From positions 1,034,189 to 1,098,188 of the forward strand of contig NZ_LGTQ01000006.1 of assembly GCF_001306455.1 (NCBI RefSeq): a DNA stretch of 64,000 nucleotides. Direction: 5' to 3'. The notes below the pieces were generated by a model. The model ran no database searches, had not been told where the DNA came from, and saw only the letters and a program-made list of their open reading frames with translations. Below are positions 6,493 through 15,591 of the stretch, one piece after another. The stretch is from Jiulongibacter sediminis (GTDB taxonomy: Bacteria > Bacteroidota > Bacteroidia > Cytophagales > Spirosomataceae). How positions within the stretch are numbered: position 1 is the stretch's first letter; every line of letters starts with the position of its first letter. The position numbers and the translations under genes were made by a program.

Positions 6493-8370
6493 ATGAGACT
6501 AACTCTACCCCTGGCAATTCTATTTGCTTTAAATTCCTGTTTTGCTCAGAAAACCGAGACTTTTGGTCTTGGGCATGTTGGTAATGTGAGCGTTACTGCC
6601 AGTTCTAATTCTCCTAACGGTATTAAAACATTAACGCTTGATGGGTTTCTGCCTAATCATAATTCCGCTTCCAGATTTTTATCGCAGGCTACTCTGGGCC
6701 CTAGGCCGGCTGAAATAGAAAACGTAACTGTAATAGGAGAGGAGGCCTGGATGAATCAACAGCTTGCATTGCCAAACTCCTTTAGCACTGAGGCCTACAT
6801 CCGGTCTATTGCTCAACAAGTCGCGGATACGTTAAATTTACAGGACCCTAATAGAGAGGAGCCGTATACTGTTGAAAACCTCAACCTGAACCATGATTAC
6901 TTTGACATCGCATGGTTTCAGGGGAGTATGACTTCACCGGATCGTCTCAGGTGGCGAATGGCCTTTGCCCTCAGTGAGATCTTTGTGGCTTCTCGGATTT
7001 CTTCTTTCGATAATAATCCTTATGCCTTAGCGAGCTATTATGACGTTTTGCTGGAGCATTCTCTCGGTAATTATCGCGACCTGCTGGAGGCCGTAACTTT
7101 TCATCCTACCATGGCGGTTTATTTGACGTACATGAATAATCATGCAGAAGGCATCGTGGGAGGTAATCACGTTTTCCCGGATGAAAACTATGCCCGGGAG
7201 GTTATGCAGCTGTTTAGTATAGGTTTGTTTGAACTAAATACGGACGGAACCGAAAAGCAAGACGTCAATGGCAATCCGATTCCGACGTATGATAATGACG
7301 ACATTGGCGGCCTGGCCAAAGTATTTACAGGCCTTTCCTGGCATAATAGCGACTATCTGGGTGATAATACCAGCAATGAACAAGCTTACACGCATCCGCT
7401 GAAGTTTTTTCCGATTGATAGCAGTGATGCATACCGTAGACCGTGGAGAAGCGAGCCTGATATCGTGGATGGTCATGATCGTGGCCCCAAAACATTTTTA
7501 GGTCAAACCATTCCGGCAAGAGACCCTTCTTTGGGTTTACAGGATTTTCAGGATGCTATAGACGTCATTTTTAATCACCCGAATGTGGGTCCATTCATTT
7601 GCAAGCAATTGATTCAGCGAATGGTGACTTCGAACCCTTCTCCTTCTTATGTGCAAAGAGTAGCTGAAGTTTTCAATAATAATGGTTCGGGAGTTCGTGG
7701 AGATTTCAAAGCGGTTCTGCAGGCCATTTTGCTTGATCGTGAAGCACGTGTTATTGAAGAAAGAAATGAGCGGTACAGCGGAATGCTTCGTGAACCTTTT
7801 GTGAGATATACCAACCTTGTTAATGCTTTGAATCTGACTTCTTCTATTGGTGTTTACCGTAATGACATGGATGAGGTCTATGAGCAGATGGGACAGCGAC
7901 CGCTTCAGTCACCGTCAGTATTTAACTTTTTCCAGACTTCATATACACCTGATGGAGAACTGGCTGAACAGGGTAAGGTGGCTCCTGAGTTTCAAATTCT
8001 TAATTCAATAACGCTCACAGGCTATCTCAATGCCCTTGCTGAATGGTTGATAGACAATGATCCCATTGATTATTACTGGTATGGAGGAGATACCGTTTAC
8101 AAAGAAGATGAAGTGCCTGAATTTGACTTTTCAGGGGATTATCTCTTTGCCAGCAATAAGAACCTTCCAATTCTTCTGGATAAATACAATATGCTTTTGG
8201 CTCATGGCAGCATATCCGAAACGAACATCAATCATATCAAAACGGCGATAGAAGCTATGCCGGATATCTATGACTCCAATGGAGAAATAGATGAAATTGA
8301 TGCTCGCAGAAGAGTTGCCCTGACTCTGTTTTTGATCATGTCAAGCCCTGAATACATTATAAACCGTTGA
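6493..8370 (+). CDS. DUF1800 family exported protein
   Basis: 625 residues with a Sec signal peptide (1-19, ending FAQ). The family blocks are all visible: SRFLSQATLGPRPAEI (60-75), RLRWRMAFALSEIFVAS (151-167), EHSLGNYRDLLEAVTFHP (188-205), PDENYAREVMQLFSIG (229-244), the NHPNVGPFICKQLIQRMVTS region, and PLQSPSVFNFFQ near the end. The function of DUF1800 is unknown; it is almost always encoded next to a DUF1501 protein. Here the DUF1501 gene starts three bases after its stop, and a large surface protein follows two bases after that, so the three genes form one operon. Confidence 0.92.
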   Translation: MRLTLPLAILFALNSCFAQKTETFGLGHVGNVSVTASSNSPNGIKTLTLDGFLPNHNSASRFLSQATLGPRPAEIENVTVIGEEAWMNQQLALPNSFSTEAYIRSIAQQVADTLNLQDPNREEPYTVENLNLNHDYFDIAWFQGSMTSPDRLRWRMAFALSEIFVASRISSFDNNPYALASYYDVLLEHSLGNYRDLLEAVTFHPTMAVYLTYMNNHAEGIVGGNHVFPDENYAREVMQLFSIGLFELNTDGTEKQDVNGNPIPTYDNDDIGGLAKVFTGLSWHNSDYLGDNTSNEQAYTHPLKFFPIDSSDAYRRPWRSEPDIVDGHDRGPKTFLGQTIPARDPSLGLQDFQDAIDVIFNHPNVGPFICKQLIQRMVTSNPSPSYVQRVAEVFNNNGSGVRGDFKAVLQAILLDREARVIEERNERYSGMLREPFVRYTNLVNALNLTSSIGVYRNDMDEVYEQMGQRPLQSPSVFNFFQTSYTPDGELAEQGKVAPEFQILNSITLTGYLNALAEWLIDNDPIDYYWYGGDTVYKEDEVPEFDFSGDYLFASNKNLPILLDKYNMLLAHGSISETNINHIKTAIEAMPDIYDSNGEIDEIDARRRVALTLFLIMSSPEYIINR

Positions 8371-8373
8371 AAA

Positions 8374-9897
8374 ATGAACCGAAGAGATTTTATTAGAAAT
8401 GTAGGTTGCGGAGCTATGGGCTCTACCACTTTGCTGAGCACCTTAGCTAATCTTGGTGTGGTCAATGGTGCCATGGCTAATAAGTCGTTTCATAATGCTC
8501 CTCCTGATGATTATAAGGCCATTGTTTGTGTCTTGCTGGCCGGCGGGATGGACTCTTACAACATGCTTATTCCGAACGGAACCGGTAGTGGAGGCGATAA
8601 CGGTTTTGCTAATTATCAGACCGTTAGGGGTGGTTTGGCACTTCAGGATGTAAACGCTCTTCACAATTTGAATATTCTGGAGCATGTGGGTGTAAGAGGT
8701 GTAACAAATGCCTACGATTCTTTTGCGGTACATACTCAAATGCCGGAGTTACAGCAATTATTCGATGCCGGTAATCTGGCCTTTATGTCAAACATCGGTA
8801 CACTGGTAGAACCTCTGGCTAATGAAGCCGATTATGATAATGACTTGAAGAAAAAGCCGCTGGGAATTTATTCTCATTCAGATCAGATTCAGCAGTGGCA
8901 AACGAGTGTGCCACAGAGTAGAGATTCTTTGGGCTTCGGTGGGAGAATTGCTGATCTGCTACATGCCGGAAACGACAATGTTAACCTGAGTATGAATATC
9001 TCTCTGGGAGGTAAAAATATCTTTCAGCGAGGCAAAGAAGTTTCTGAATACGCAATTCGCAATAACATCAATGCCAATAATGTAGGTTTTGAAGGCTTGC
9101 CGGGCGGTTGGTCAAACTCGGGATATATGACTCAATTAAGAAATCAGGCTGTAGATAATCTGGTGGCTGAAACATACAGAAATGCTTTGCATACGGCCTA
9201 TGGTGTAAATACTCAGTCGTCTATTGCGGCGTTTGAGACTTTCAAAAAGGCCCTTTTGAAGGTGCCTTCATTTACAACTTCTTTTCCACAAACTGGTTTG
9301 GCAGAAGACCTTTTTGCTGTTTCCAGAGTGATGAGTATCAGAAATGAGCTTGGTGTGAAGCGTCAGATTTTCTTTGTAACCTATGGTGGATGGGATATGC
9401 ACGACAACCTTATCGCCAGTTTGAATGGACGTTTACCTGTGGTTAGTCAGGCTCTTAAAGCATTTTATGACAGCACCGTGGAATTAGGTATTGCAGACAA
9501 GGTGACTACCATTACAATCTCTGATTTTGGGAGAACATTGACTTCAAACGGTACAGGTACTCAGCAAGGATCTGATCATGCCTGGGGTGGTAATTCTATA
9601 GTAATGGGTGGTTCGGTAAACGGGCGTAAAATCTACGGTGGTTACCCTCAAATGGAAATCGAAACGAATGCAAGGAACATTTCAAATCGGGGAAACTTTA
9701 TTCCGGCAGTTTCTACTGATGAACTTTACGCCGAGCTGGCTCTCTGGTATGGTGTGAGCCCTTCTGATTTGTGTTATGCTTTGCCGAATATTGGTAATTT
9801 CTATTCCTATTCTGCAGGCAACTATCCGCTTGGCTTAATGAACATGTCCGGTGGAATATCTACCGTAGATCAACCTCAAAACTGCCTGACTTATTAG
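8374..9897 (+). CDS. DUF1501 family Tat-exported protein
   Basis: 507 residues. The N-terminus MNRRDFIRNVGCGAMGSTTL has the twin-arginine pattern (Arg3-Arg4) and a hydrophobic core, so export is probably by Tat and folding cytoplasmic. DUF1501 belongs to the alkaline-phosphatase/sulfatase-like superfamily. Its marks are LLAGGMDSYNMLIP (54-67, first metal/nucleophile strand), FVTYGGWDMHDN (about 333-344), ISDFGRTLTSNGTG (about 382-395) and SDHAWGG (about 400-406), which supply Asp/His residues typical of metal sites. The actual reaction is unknown. It is the tight operon partner of the DUF1800 protein and of the following PA14 protein. Confidence 0.92.
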   Translation: MNRRDFIRNVGCGAMGSTTLLSTLANLGVVNGAMANKSFHNAPPDDYKAIVCVLLAGGMDSYNMLIPNGTGSGGDNGFANYQTVRGGLALQDVNALHNLNILEHVGVRGVTNAYDSFAVHTQMPELQQLFDAGNLAFMSNIGTLVEPLANEADYDNDLKKKPLGIYSHSDQIQQWQTSVPQSRDSLGFGGRIADLLHAGNDNVNLSMNISLGGKNIFQRGKEVSEYAIRNNINANNVGFEGLPGGWSNSGYMTQLRNQAVDNLVAETYRNALHTAYGVNTQSSIAAFETFKKALLKVPSFTTSFPQTGLAEDLFAVSRVMSIRNELGVKRQIFFVTYGGWDMHDNLIASLNGRLPVVSQALKAFYDSTVELGIADKVTTITISDFGRTLTSNGTGTQQGSDHAWGGNSIVMGGSVNGRKIYGGYPQMEIETNARNISNRGNFIPAVSTDELYAELALWYGVSPSDLCYALPNIGNFYSYSAGNYPLGLMNMSGGISTVDQPQNCLTY

Positions 9898-9899
9898 CC

Positions 9900-12275
9900 A
9901 TGAAAAGAACCTTACTCAGTCTGTTTTTATTGGTTGGCTTTGCTCATTCGCTTTCAGCTCAAAGTTGCGTTGGCGAGTCAGGTTATGTTAATTGGAGTTT
10001 ATGGATGAATTTTTCCAGTCAGCCTGATTCCGCTGATTTGTCGGTTATGGAAAACTATCCGGAATACCCTGATCAGCAAAATATTTTGGGCTCGCTACAA
10101 ACACCGGCCAATTTCAATAATTATTACGCATCTTTGATAAGAGGCTACATCTCAGTGCCAGTTACAGCCACTTACTATTTCAATGTAGTGGGTGATGACG
10201 ATACCTTCTTTTATCTGAGTTCAAATGAGAGCAGAAATAATCTGATTGAAAGAGCAAGAGTTACCGGGTACACGAGCTCGGGGCAGCATAATAAATACCC
10301 TGAACAAACCTCAGGGTTGATTACTTTAAATGCGGGCCAGAACTATTATTTTGAGTTACATCATTACGAAGGGGGCGGCTCAGATCACGCCACCGTTTAC
10401 TGGAGAATTCCTGATACCCCTGATATTGACACCGTTTGGCAGGTCATTGACTATAATTATCTGAAAGCTTATAGTTGCGATGGCAGTTGCCCGCCCAGAG
10501 GTACGCTTTGTGATGATGGTAATGCTCAAACGACCAACGACCGTCAGGACGGCTTCTGTAATTGTGTTGGTGAATATCCCAAGCCTTCTTCATGCGTAGG
10601 GGAATCTGGAAAAGTAGAGGCCTATTATTTTGACAATATTGAAGGAAATTATGTGGAGTATGATCTCGTTAATTCTCCCAATTTTCCATTGGTTCCTGAT
10701 AGGGCTGAGACTCTGGCAGGTGCCTACGGCCCTTTGCAGCCCTATACCCGTGATCAATATGGTTCCCTCGTTCAGGGTTATTTGACAGTACCGGTTACCG
10801 GTCAGTACTCTTTTAATATTACGGGTGACAATCAAACTTTTTTCTATCTCAGCAGCGATCATAATATTGCCAATAAACAAAGCCACCAAGCTCTCGTTTT
10901 TTATGGAATTAGTGAGGCTGATCATGCGAATTCAAGCTTTCAGACGATTGGTCCTTTGACCATGGAGGCGGGTAAATACTATTATTACGAATTCAGACAC
11001 AAAGAAAATGGCTGGAGAGACTTTTTTAGTCTGCACTGGAAAACTCCATGGCAGCAAAACTGGAAGAGAATTCCGAAATTCTACCTCTTCGATTACGACT
11101 GTGAAATCTCTTGTATAACTCAAGGGACGCCTTGCGATGATGGTAATATTTATACCAATAACGACCAGTACGATGCCAATTGTAATTGCGTAGGAACACC
11201 ATGCTCAGGCCCTGATTGTGACGATACGCTTGCTAAATACAGCTTTTATGATCCGGCAGGTACCACCGGAAATAATATTACCACTACCGAGAACTCATGG
11301 GAGTCGTGTGGGACAGGTTTGGGGTCAAACCCCAATTTGGCCAGAGCTGGGAATTCGCACTGGATCATGTATGACTTTGATAAGAAGTATAAGTTTCAGG
11401 GCAGTAGAGTTTGGAACTATAATGTGACTGGAGAGACCGACAAGGGATTCCGTCAGGTATATGTTGATTATTCAGTGGACGGAGTGAACTGGACTGCTTT
11501 AGGAGGAGTTTACAACTGGCCGCAAGCCCCGGGAAATGTAGATTACGGAGGATTTATCGGACCAAATTTCAATGATGTCAAAGCTCGTTACATTTTACTT
11601 TCCTCAGTCAATAATCACGGTGATCCGCTTTGTTCGGGTTTCAGTGATATTTCAATTGATGCTATTCATTGCGATGATAAGGATACTCCATGTGACGATA
11701 ATGATCCATTGACCTCATACGATAAGTTTGATGCTGATTGTAACTGTAAAGGAGTAGATATTCGCTGTGCTTCAGATACTATTCACTTGGCCAGAGAAAC
11801 GCTGGCAGACCCCGAGTTTAAAGCTAAAATGCACATTCAGGCACAGGCTCTGGTGCCGTCTACCGAAAATATCAGCTTTACGGCAGGAAATAGTATCGTA
11901 CTGCTTCCTGGTTTTGAAGTTTCAAATCAAGGAGTCTTCAAGGCAGAAATCGCCAACTGTCTGCAAGAGGCTTTCGTAGAAAATCAACTGACAGGTAAGA
12001 AAGGAGATGAGAAGACTTCTGGGGGTATTTTGTCTTCTTCAGAGGAGGTCAGTCAGCGAAAAGAGGTGATTTTCAGGCTCAATGAGCCTGGCCATGTGCA
12101 GTTGACTTTGAAAGACAATTCAGGAAATACCATCGTCATCATTCTTGATGAGGAACTCGAAGTTTTGGGAACGTACACCAAGTATCTTCCAACAAACCGT
12201 CTTCCAAAAGGCACTTATAAGGTTGAGCTGAAAATCAATACAAATCTTCTACAAGAAAGCTTTGAGGTTCCTTAG
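9900..12275 (+). CDS. secreted multidomain surface protein: two PA14 domains, discoidin-like domain, three Cys-loop motifs
   Basis: 791 residues with a signal peptide ending at Ala-Gln21. Domain order: PA14-like module (about 25-190), Cys motif, second PA14-like module (about 230-395), Cys motif, discoidin/F5-8-type domain (about 444-590, with WIMYDFDKKYKFQGSRVW), Cys motif, then an ISFTAGNSIVLLPGFEVSNQ segment (about 660-680) often seen near the end of T9SS cargo, and a C-terminal beta-sandwich of about 70 residues that may be the sorting domain. The three Cys motifs share GTxCDDGNxxTxNDxxDxxC with CNC following. PA14 and discoidin modules usually bind glycans. It is the third gene of the DUF1800-DUF1501 operon, so it is probably a substrate-binding or display partner. 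Confidence 0.8.
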   Translation: MKRTLLSLFLLVGFAHSLSAQSCVGESGYVNWSLWMNFSSQPDSADLSVMENYPEYPDQQNILGSLQTPANFNNYYASLIRGYISVPVTATYYFNVVGDDDTFFYLSSNESRNNLIERARVTGYTSSGQHNKYPEQTSGLITLNAGQNYYFELHHYEGGGSDHATVYWRIPDTPDIDTVWQVIDYNYLKAYSCDGSCPPRGTLCDDGNAQTTNDRQDGFCNCVGEYPKPSSCVGESGKVEAYYFDNIEGNYVEYDLVNSPNFPLVPDRAETLAGAYGPLQPYTRDQYGSLVQGYLTVPVTGQYSFNITGDNQTFFYLSSDHNIANKQSHQALVFYGISEADHANSSFQTIGPLTMEAGKYYYYEFRHKENGWRDFFSLHWKTPWQQNWKRIPKFYLFDYDCEISCITQGTPCDDGNIYTNNDQYDANCNCVGTPCSGPDCDDTLAKYSFYDPAGTTGNNITTTENSWESCGTGLGSNPNLARAGNSHWIMYDFDKKYKFQGSRVWNYNVTGETDKGFRQVYVDYSVDGVNWTALGGVYNWPQAPGNVDYGGFIGPNFNDVKARYILLSSVNNHGDPLCSGFSDISIDAIHCDDKDTPCDDNDPLTSYDKFDADCNCKGVDIRCASDTIHLARETLADPEFKAKMHIQAQALVPSTENISFTAGNSIVLLPGFEVSNQGVFKAEIANCLQEAFVENQLTGKKGDEKTSGGILSSSEEVSQRKEVIFRLNEPGHVQLTLKDNSGNTIVIILDEELEVLGTYTKYLPTNRLPKGTYKVELKINTNLLQESFEVP

Positions 12276-12310
12276 GAGGTAATTTCCGTTGATTAGATGT
12301 TCTTTATTTG

Positions 12311-12667
12311 TTAGAGCAAACAGCTTAACTCCGTTTTGACCCGGCTACGGGCAGCGGCTATTTCTGAATCAATGGTTTCATACCGAATTTGAGTAGCTTC
12401 CGGGCCAAGTAAATTCATTCTGATAGCCTGAGAAAATTGAGTGATCTTTCCGGCCAGTTCAGTAAAGCCAACCTTCTTAACAGCAGGTTGTAAGGCATTT
12501 AGTTTTTCCACAGCCTTTGATTTTTGACCATGCTCCATGAGCTGAGCCACTTCAACCCAGTTGAGTCTGGTGTTATTTAAAAAGCTGTCAAAAGCTTTTT
12601 GTAAAGCGGCTGGGTTTTCACCATAATGCACTGAGAGATAGGTAGAGTTGATTTCGTAATTCATCAT
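12311..12667 (-). CDS. HPt-like four-helix protein lacking the phospho-accepting His
   Basis: About 118 residues starting at ATG ATG AAT TAC (12667), with an AGGAAA ribosome site just upstream; a TTG at 12682 is less likely. The all-helical pattern fits a histidine-phosphotransfer (HPt) domain: SVHYGENPAALQKAFDSFLN, then LNALQPAVKKVGFTELAGKI. The latter aligns with the usual AHxLKPSFxxVGxxxL block, but Asn stands where the phosphorylated His should be. If the alignment is right it is a pseudo-HPt that cannot relay phosphate in the normal way. It is convergent with the surface-protein gene. A stand-alone helical protein of another family is possible. Confidence 0.5.
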   Translation of the reverse strand: MMNYEINSTYLSVHYGENPAALQKAFDSFLNNTRLNWVEVAQLMEHGQKSKAVEKLNALQPAVKKVGFTELAGKITQFSQAIRMNLLGPEATQIRYETIDSEIAAARSRVKTELSCLL

Positions 12668-12830
12668 TATTTTCCTGAACAAATATTAATGAGTTACAAA
12701 TTTCAACTTCTGTGCCAATAGGTTGAAGACATATAAGTGTTTGATAGTAAGCCCTTTTTGAAATTGAAGGTGAGTTTGATCTGGATAATTTTCGGAAGAA
12801 GTTCCATTTTCTGGAAAATAGGGCCTTACC

Positions 12831-13766
12831 TTATACTCGGCTTTCTTTAGCCATCTTATTGAAATACCATAGTAAGGCTCCGGTAAGAAAAGCTGAGCCG
12901 ACAACCATACTGGTAGGGAAGTGCTCCATCTCAGCTACTTCAGCATCCATGACCTGAGTATTGGCCAGATAATACATGATTACGGCGAAACCATTATTGA
13001 AAATATGAGCAACTATCGGCACCCAAAGATTACCTGTCCACAAGAAAAAGTAGCCAAACATTGCCCCGAGAAACAAACGCGGCAAAAAGCCATAAAACTG
13101 AAAATGAATGGCTGAGAAAATAAAGGCTGCGAGCCATATAGCTGTATGTGGGTTCTTTAATCCTTTATAAAGTTTTCGCTGGATTAAACCTCTGAAGATC
13201 AATTCTTCACCCACGCCGGCTACAATTGCAATCACAAAGAAGCCAAAAATGACTTTAGGAAGGGTGTCAAATTGAGTGAGGTATTCCGTCATTTCAGCCA
13301 GAGAATCTTCCATGCTCTTCATGAACTTCTCTACACCTGAAAGAGCCTCAGGGAGTTGCATGGCTGCATTGATTTCCTGAAACCAGCTGTTTAAAGGAAG
13401 AAAACAGAGTTGAGTTAAAATGACCAGTCCAAAAACTTTGAGATTGTTAACGCTTTCAAAATTCAGCTCGTCAAGATTTTTTTTCTCAACAACTTTCCAG
13501 TAAAAAACACCGGCCAGAATAAAAGTCAGAATAGAAGCCACACCCTGCCCGATCATCAAGGCCCACCAGCCAGAGGATGAACTCATTAAGGCACCGTTAA
13601 TATCAGTCAGGTCATCCACGCCGATTCCACCTATCAGAATCATAAAGACTGCAGCGATGATATTACCCACCACCATGGCCAAAAGGAGAATGCCGATGAT
13701 AATAAGAATGGAGGATAGAGCCCCTCTTTCATTTTTGAGTTTATCAAGGATGGAATCAAATGACAT
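12831..13766 (-). CDS. CPBP family intramembrane glutamic endopeptidase
   Basis: 311 residues with about eight membrane helices. The CPBP/Rce1 motifs are in order: EELIFRG (187-193, catalytic Glu pair and Arg), FSAIHF with His221, and HIFNN with His254 and Asn257. This family cleaves in or near the membrane (type II CAAX processing in eukaryotes; bacteriocin immunity or regulated proteolysis in bacteria). The segment between helices 3 and 4 (about 130-170) is longer than usual and acidic, probably exposed. It is divergent from the dihydrouridine synthase gene. About 160 bases without a clear gene separate its stop from the HPt-like gene. Confidence 0.9.
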   Translation of the reverse strand: MSFDSILDKLKNERGALSSILIIIGILLLAMVVGNIIAAVFMILIGGIGVDDLTDINGALMSSSSGWWALMIGQGVASILTFILAGVFYWKVVEKKNLDELNFESVNNLKVFGLVILTQLCFLPLNSWFQEINAAMQLPEALSGVEKFMKSMEDSLAEMTEYLTQFDTLPKVIFGFFVIAIVAGVGEELIFRGLIQRKLYKGLKNPHTAIWLAAFIFSAIHFQFYGFLPRLFLGAMFGYFFLWTGNLWVPIVAHIFNNGFAVIMYYLANTQVMDAEVAEMEHFPTSMVVGSAFLTGALLWYFNKMAKESRV

Positions 13767-13786
13767 ACGAATCGGTTAATTTGGTG

Positions 13787-13794
13787 TAAATTTG
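13787..13794 (+). promoter_or_regulatory. -7 promoter box for dus
   Basis: TAAATTTG is an exact TAnnTTTG match. The expected start of transcription is near 13801, about 23 bases before the TTG start codon. It helps to fix that start, since an in-frame TAG lies at 13800. Confidence 0.6.
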
Positions 13795-13823
13795 CGTTTT
13801 AGAAAACAAAAAACCTATTCGGT

Positions 13824-14852
13824 TTGGTCAAAATAGGAAACATAGAACTCGGTGAATTCCCTCTCTTACTTGCACCTATGGAAGATGTGAGCGATCCTCC
13901 TTTTCGTCAGGTGTGTAAAGAAAACGGAGCAGACATGATGTACACGGAGTTTGTATCGTCAGAGGGACTCATACGTGATGCCTGGAAAAGCAAGCAGAAG
14001 CTCGACATTTTTCCGTACGAGAGGCCTATCGGAATTCAGCTTTTTGGCTCTGATGTGGAAACCATGGCGGAGTGTACCCGAATTGCGGCTGCTGTTAATC
14101 CTGACTTGATCGATATCAACTACGGTTGCCCGGTAAAAAAAGTAGCTTGCAAAGGTGCCGGTGCTGGTCTTTTACAAGATATCCCCCGAATGGTGGAAAT
14201 GACCAAAGCCGTGGTAGATGCTACAGATTTACCGGTGACAGTCAAAACCCGATTAGGCTGGAACGAGGAAACTAAAAATATCGAGGAGGTAGCCGAAAGA
14301 TTGCAGGATGTAGGTATTCAGGCCTTGACTATTCATGGCCGTACACGGGCCCAGTTATATAAAGGTGAAGCTGACTGGACACTCATAGCAAAGATTAAGA
14401 ATAACCCACGAATCAAGATTCCTATTTTTGGGAATGGTGATATTGACTCGCCCGAAAAGGCTTTAGAATATCGTAATAAATATGGCGTGGATGGCCACAT
14501 GATTGGTCGGGCAGCCATCGGTTATCCGTGGATTTTTAATGAAATCAAGCACTTTTTTGCTACAGGTGAACATCTTCCGCCACCAACAATTCGTCAGCGG
14601 GTAGAGGCTACTAAAAACCACCTGAAATTTTCTATTGAATGGAAAAATGAACGGCAGGGTGTTTTGGAAATGAGAAGGCACTATGCCAATTATTTCCGTG
14701 GCTTGCCACATTTTAAAGATTACCGCATGCGACTTGTTCAAAGCCTTGAACCCGATGAACTCTTCTCTATTCTTGATGAAGTCCTCGCAGAGTTTGACGG
14801 CTACTTTCTGGAGAAGATTCCTAAGAAGGTGGAGTATGCGGGGATCGACTAG
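13824..14852 (+). CDS. tRNA-dihydrouridine synthase (DusB-like)
   Basis: 342 residues. FMN-dependent Dus enzymes reduce uridines in the D-loop of tRNA with NADPH. Seen here: LLLAPMEDVSDPPFR (FMN-binding start of the TIM barrel), INYGCPVKKVACKGAGAGLL with catalytic Cys102, VTVKTRLGW, TIHGRTRAQLYKGEADW and IFGNGDI, and a C-terminal helical RNA-binding domain (RRHYANYFRGLPHFKDYR). The only workable start is TTG at 13824: the frame has a stop at 13800 and the next Met is inside the barrel. The gene stands alone, divergent from the CPBP protease. Confidence 0.93.
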   Translation: MVKIGNIELGEFPLLLAPMEDVSDPPFRQVCKENGADMMYTEFVSSEGLIRDAWKSKQKLDIFPYERPIGIQLFGSDVETMAECTRIAAAVNPDLIDINYGCPVKKVACKGAGAGLLQDIPRMVEMTKAVVDATDLPVTVKTRLGWNEETKNIEEVAERLQDVGIQALTIHGRTRAQLYKGEADWTLIAKIKNNPRIKIPIFGNGDIDSPEKALEYRNKYGVDGHMIGRAAIGYPWIFNEIKHFFATGEHLPPPTIRQRVEATKNHLKFSIEWKNERQGVLEMRRHYANYFRGLPHFKDYRMRLVQSLEPDELFSILDEVLAEFDGYFLEKIPKKVEYAGID

Positions 14853-14910
14853 CTTACTCTTTTCTTTATGAACTATAAATCCTTTTCTTAATGTTGGGCG
14901 TAAGTTCATT

Positions 14911-15522
14911 GTGAAAAAATTGACAATCACTATTATTGTTTTGCTTTGGTCTTTTGGTGCCATTGCCCAAACCCGTACCTACCAGGTTAAGGTCATCGGG
15001 CTGAAGGTTGGAGAAATTCATGTTACCAAATCTCAAAAACTGGATTCGACAATTTATAATCTGACGAGTAAAGTGGATGTAAACTTTCTGGTTTATCACC
15101 TCAAAGTGGACTACCGGGTGAAAAGCGTCTTCCTGAACGATCGTTTTGAAAAATCCGAAGTAAAAGTGATCTCCAATCGCGGCAATTATTTCACAAAAAC
15201 AGAAAGGTTAGGCGATGGCTATAGAGTCTTCTCACATCAATTGGAAAAGAAGAAAGTGAACAAAACTATTGACTTGCCCATAGTCAGCACTTTTGCTCAT
15301 CTATTTTTCAATGAGCCAGGTAAACTCAAAAATATCTATGCCGAGTTTTATGCAGACTTTATTGAGCTAAAAGACCTGAAACCGAACGCCTACCTTGGCG
15401 AATTGGATAAAAATTTTGATGAATACCATTTTGAGAATGGCTTGTTAGTAAAAATGGTGAAGAAAAATCCAATTACTGATATGGTGATTGAGTATCAGCC
15501 GCCAAATAAAAAGAGTCGTTAA
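14911..15522 (+). CDS. DUF6134 family secreted protein
   Basis: 203 residues with a GTG start and a signal peptide (1-19, ending AIAQ). The mature part is a predicted beta-rich barrel-like domain: TYQVKVIGLKVGEIHVTKSQ, then repeated strands such as LKVDYRVKSVFLNDRFEKSE, and a final FENGLLVKMVKKNPITDMVI. This is the layout of the DUF6134 family, small periplasmic or outer-membrane-associated proteins of Bacteroidota with no assigned function. It lies 58 bases after the dus gene and may be co-transcribed with it. A lipid-carrier-like fold is conceivable but not supported by any motif. Confidence 0.7.
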   Translation: MKKLTITIIVLLWSFGAIAQTRTYQVKVIGLKVGEIHVTKSQKLDSTIYNLTSKVDVNFLVYHLKVDYRVKSVFLNDRFEKSEVKVISNRGNYFTKTERLGDGYRVFSHQLEKKKVNKTIDLPIVSTFAHLFFNEPGKLKNIYAEFYADFIELKDLKPNAYLGELDKNFDEYHFENGLLVKMVKKNPITDMVIEYQPPNKKSR

Positions 15523-15558
15523 ATCGCAGCAAAACTTCCTGCATTTTCTCAATTCGGC

Positions 15559-15566
15559 TATCTTCG
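15559..15566 (+). promoter_or_regulatory. -7 promoter box (variant) for GH140 gene
   Basis: TATCTTCG is a one-mismatch TAnnTTTG element 25 bases before the GH140 start codon. The TTCG variant is common among Bacteroidota promoters. Confidence 0.45.
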
Positions 15567-15591
15567 TGCAGTTTGAAAACTTTCCAAGCTC

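Noticed and set aside
14463..14963. A 166-codon minus-strand frame opposite the dus gene
   Set aside because: It lies antisense to the well-supported Dus C-terminal half and runs into the next signal peptide; no recognisable protein features.
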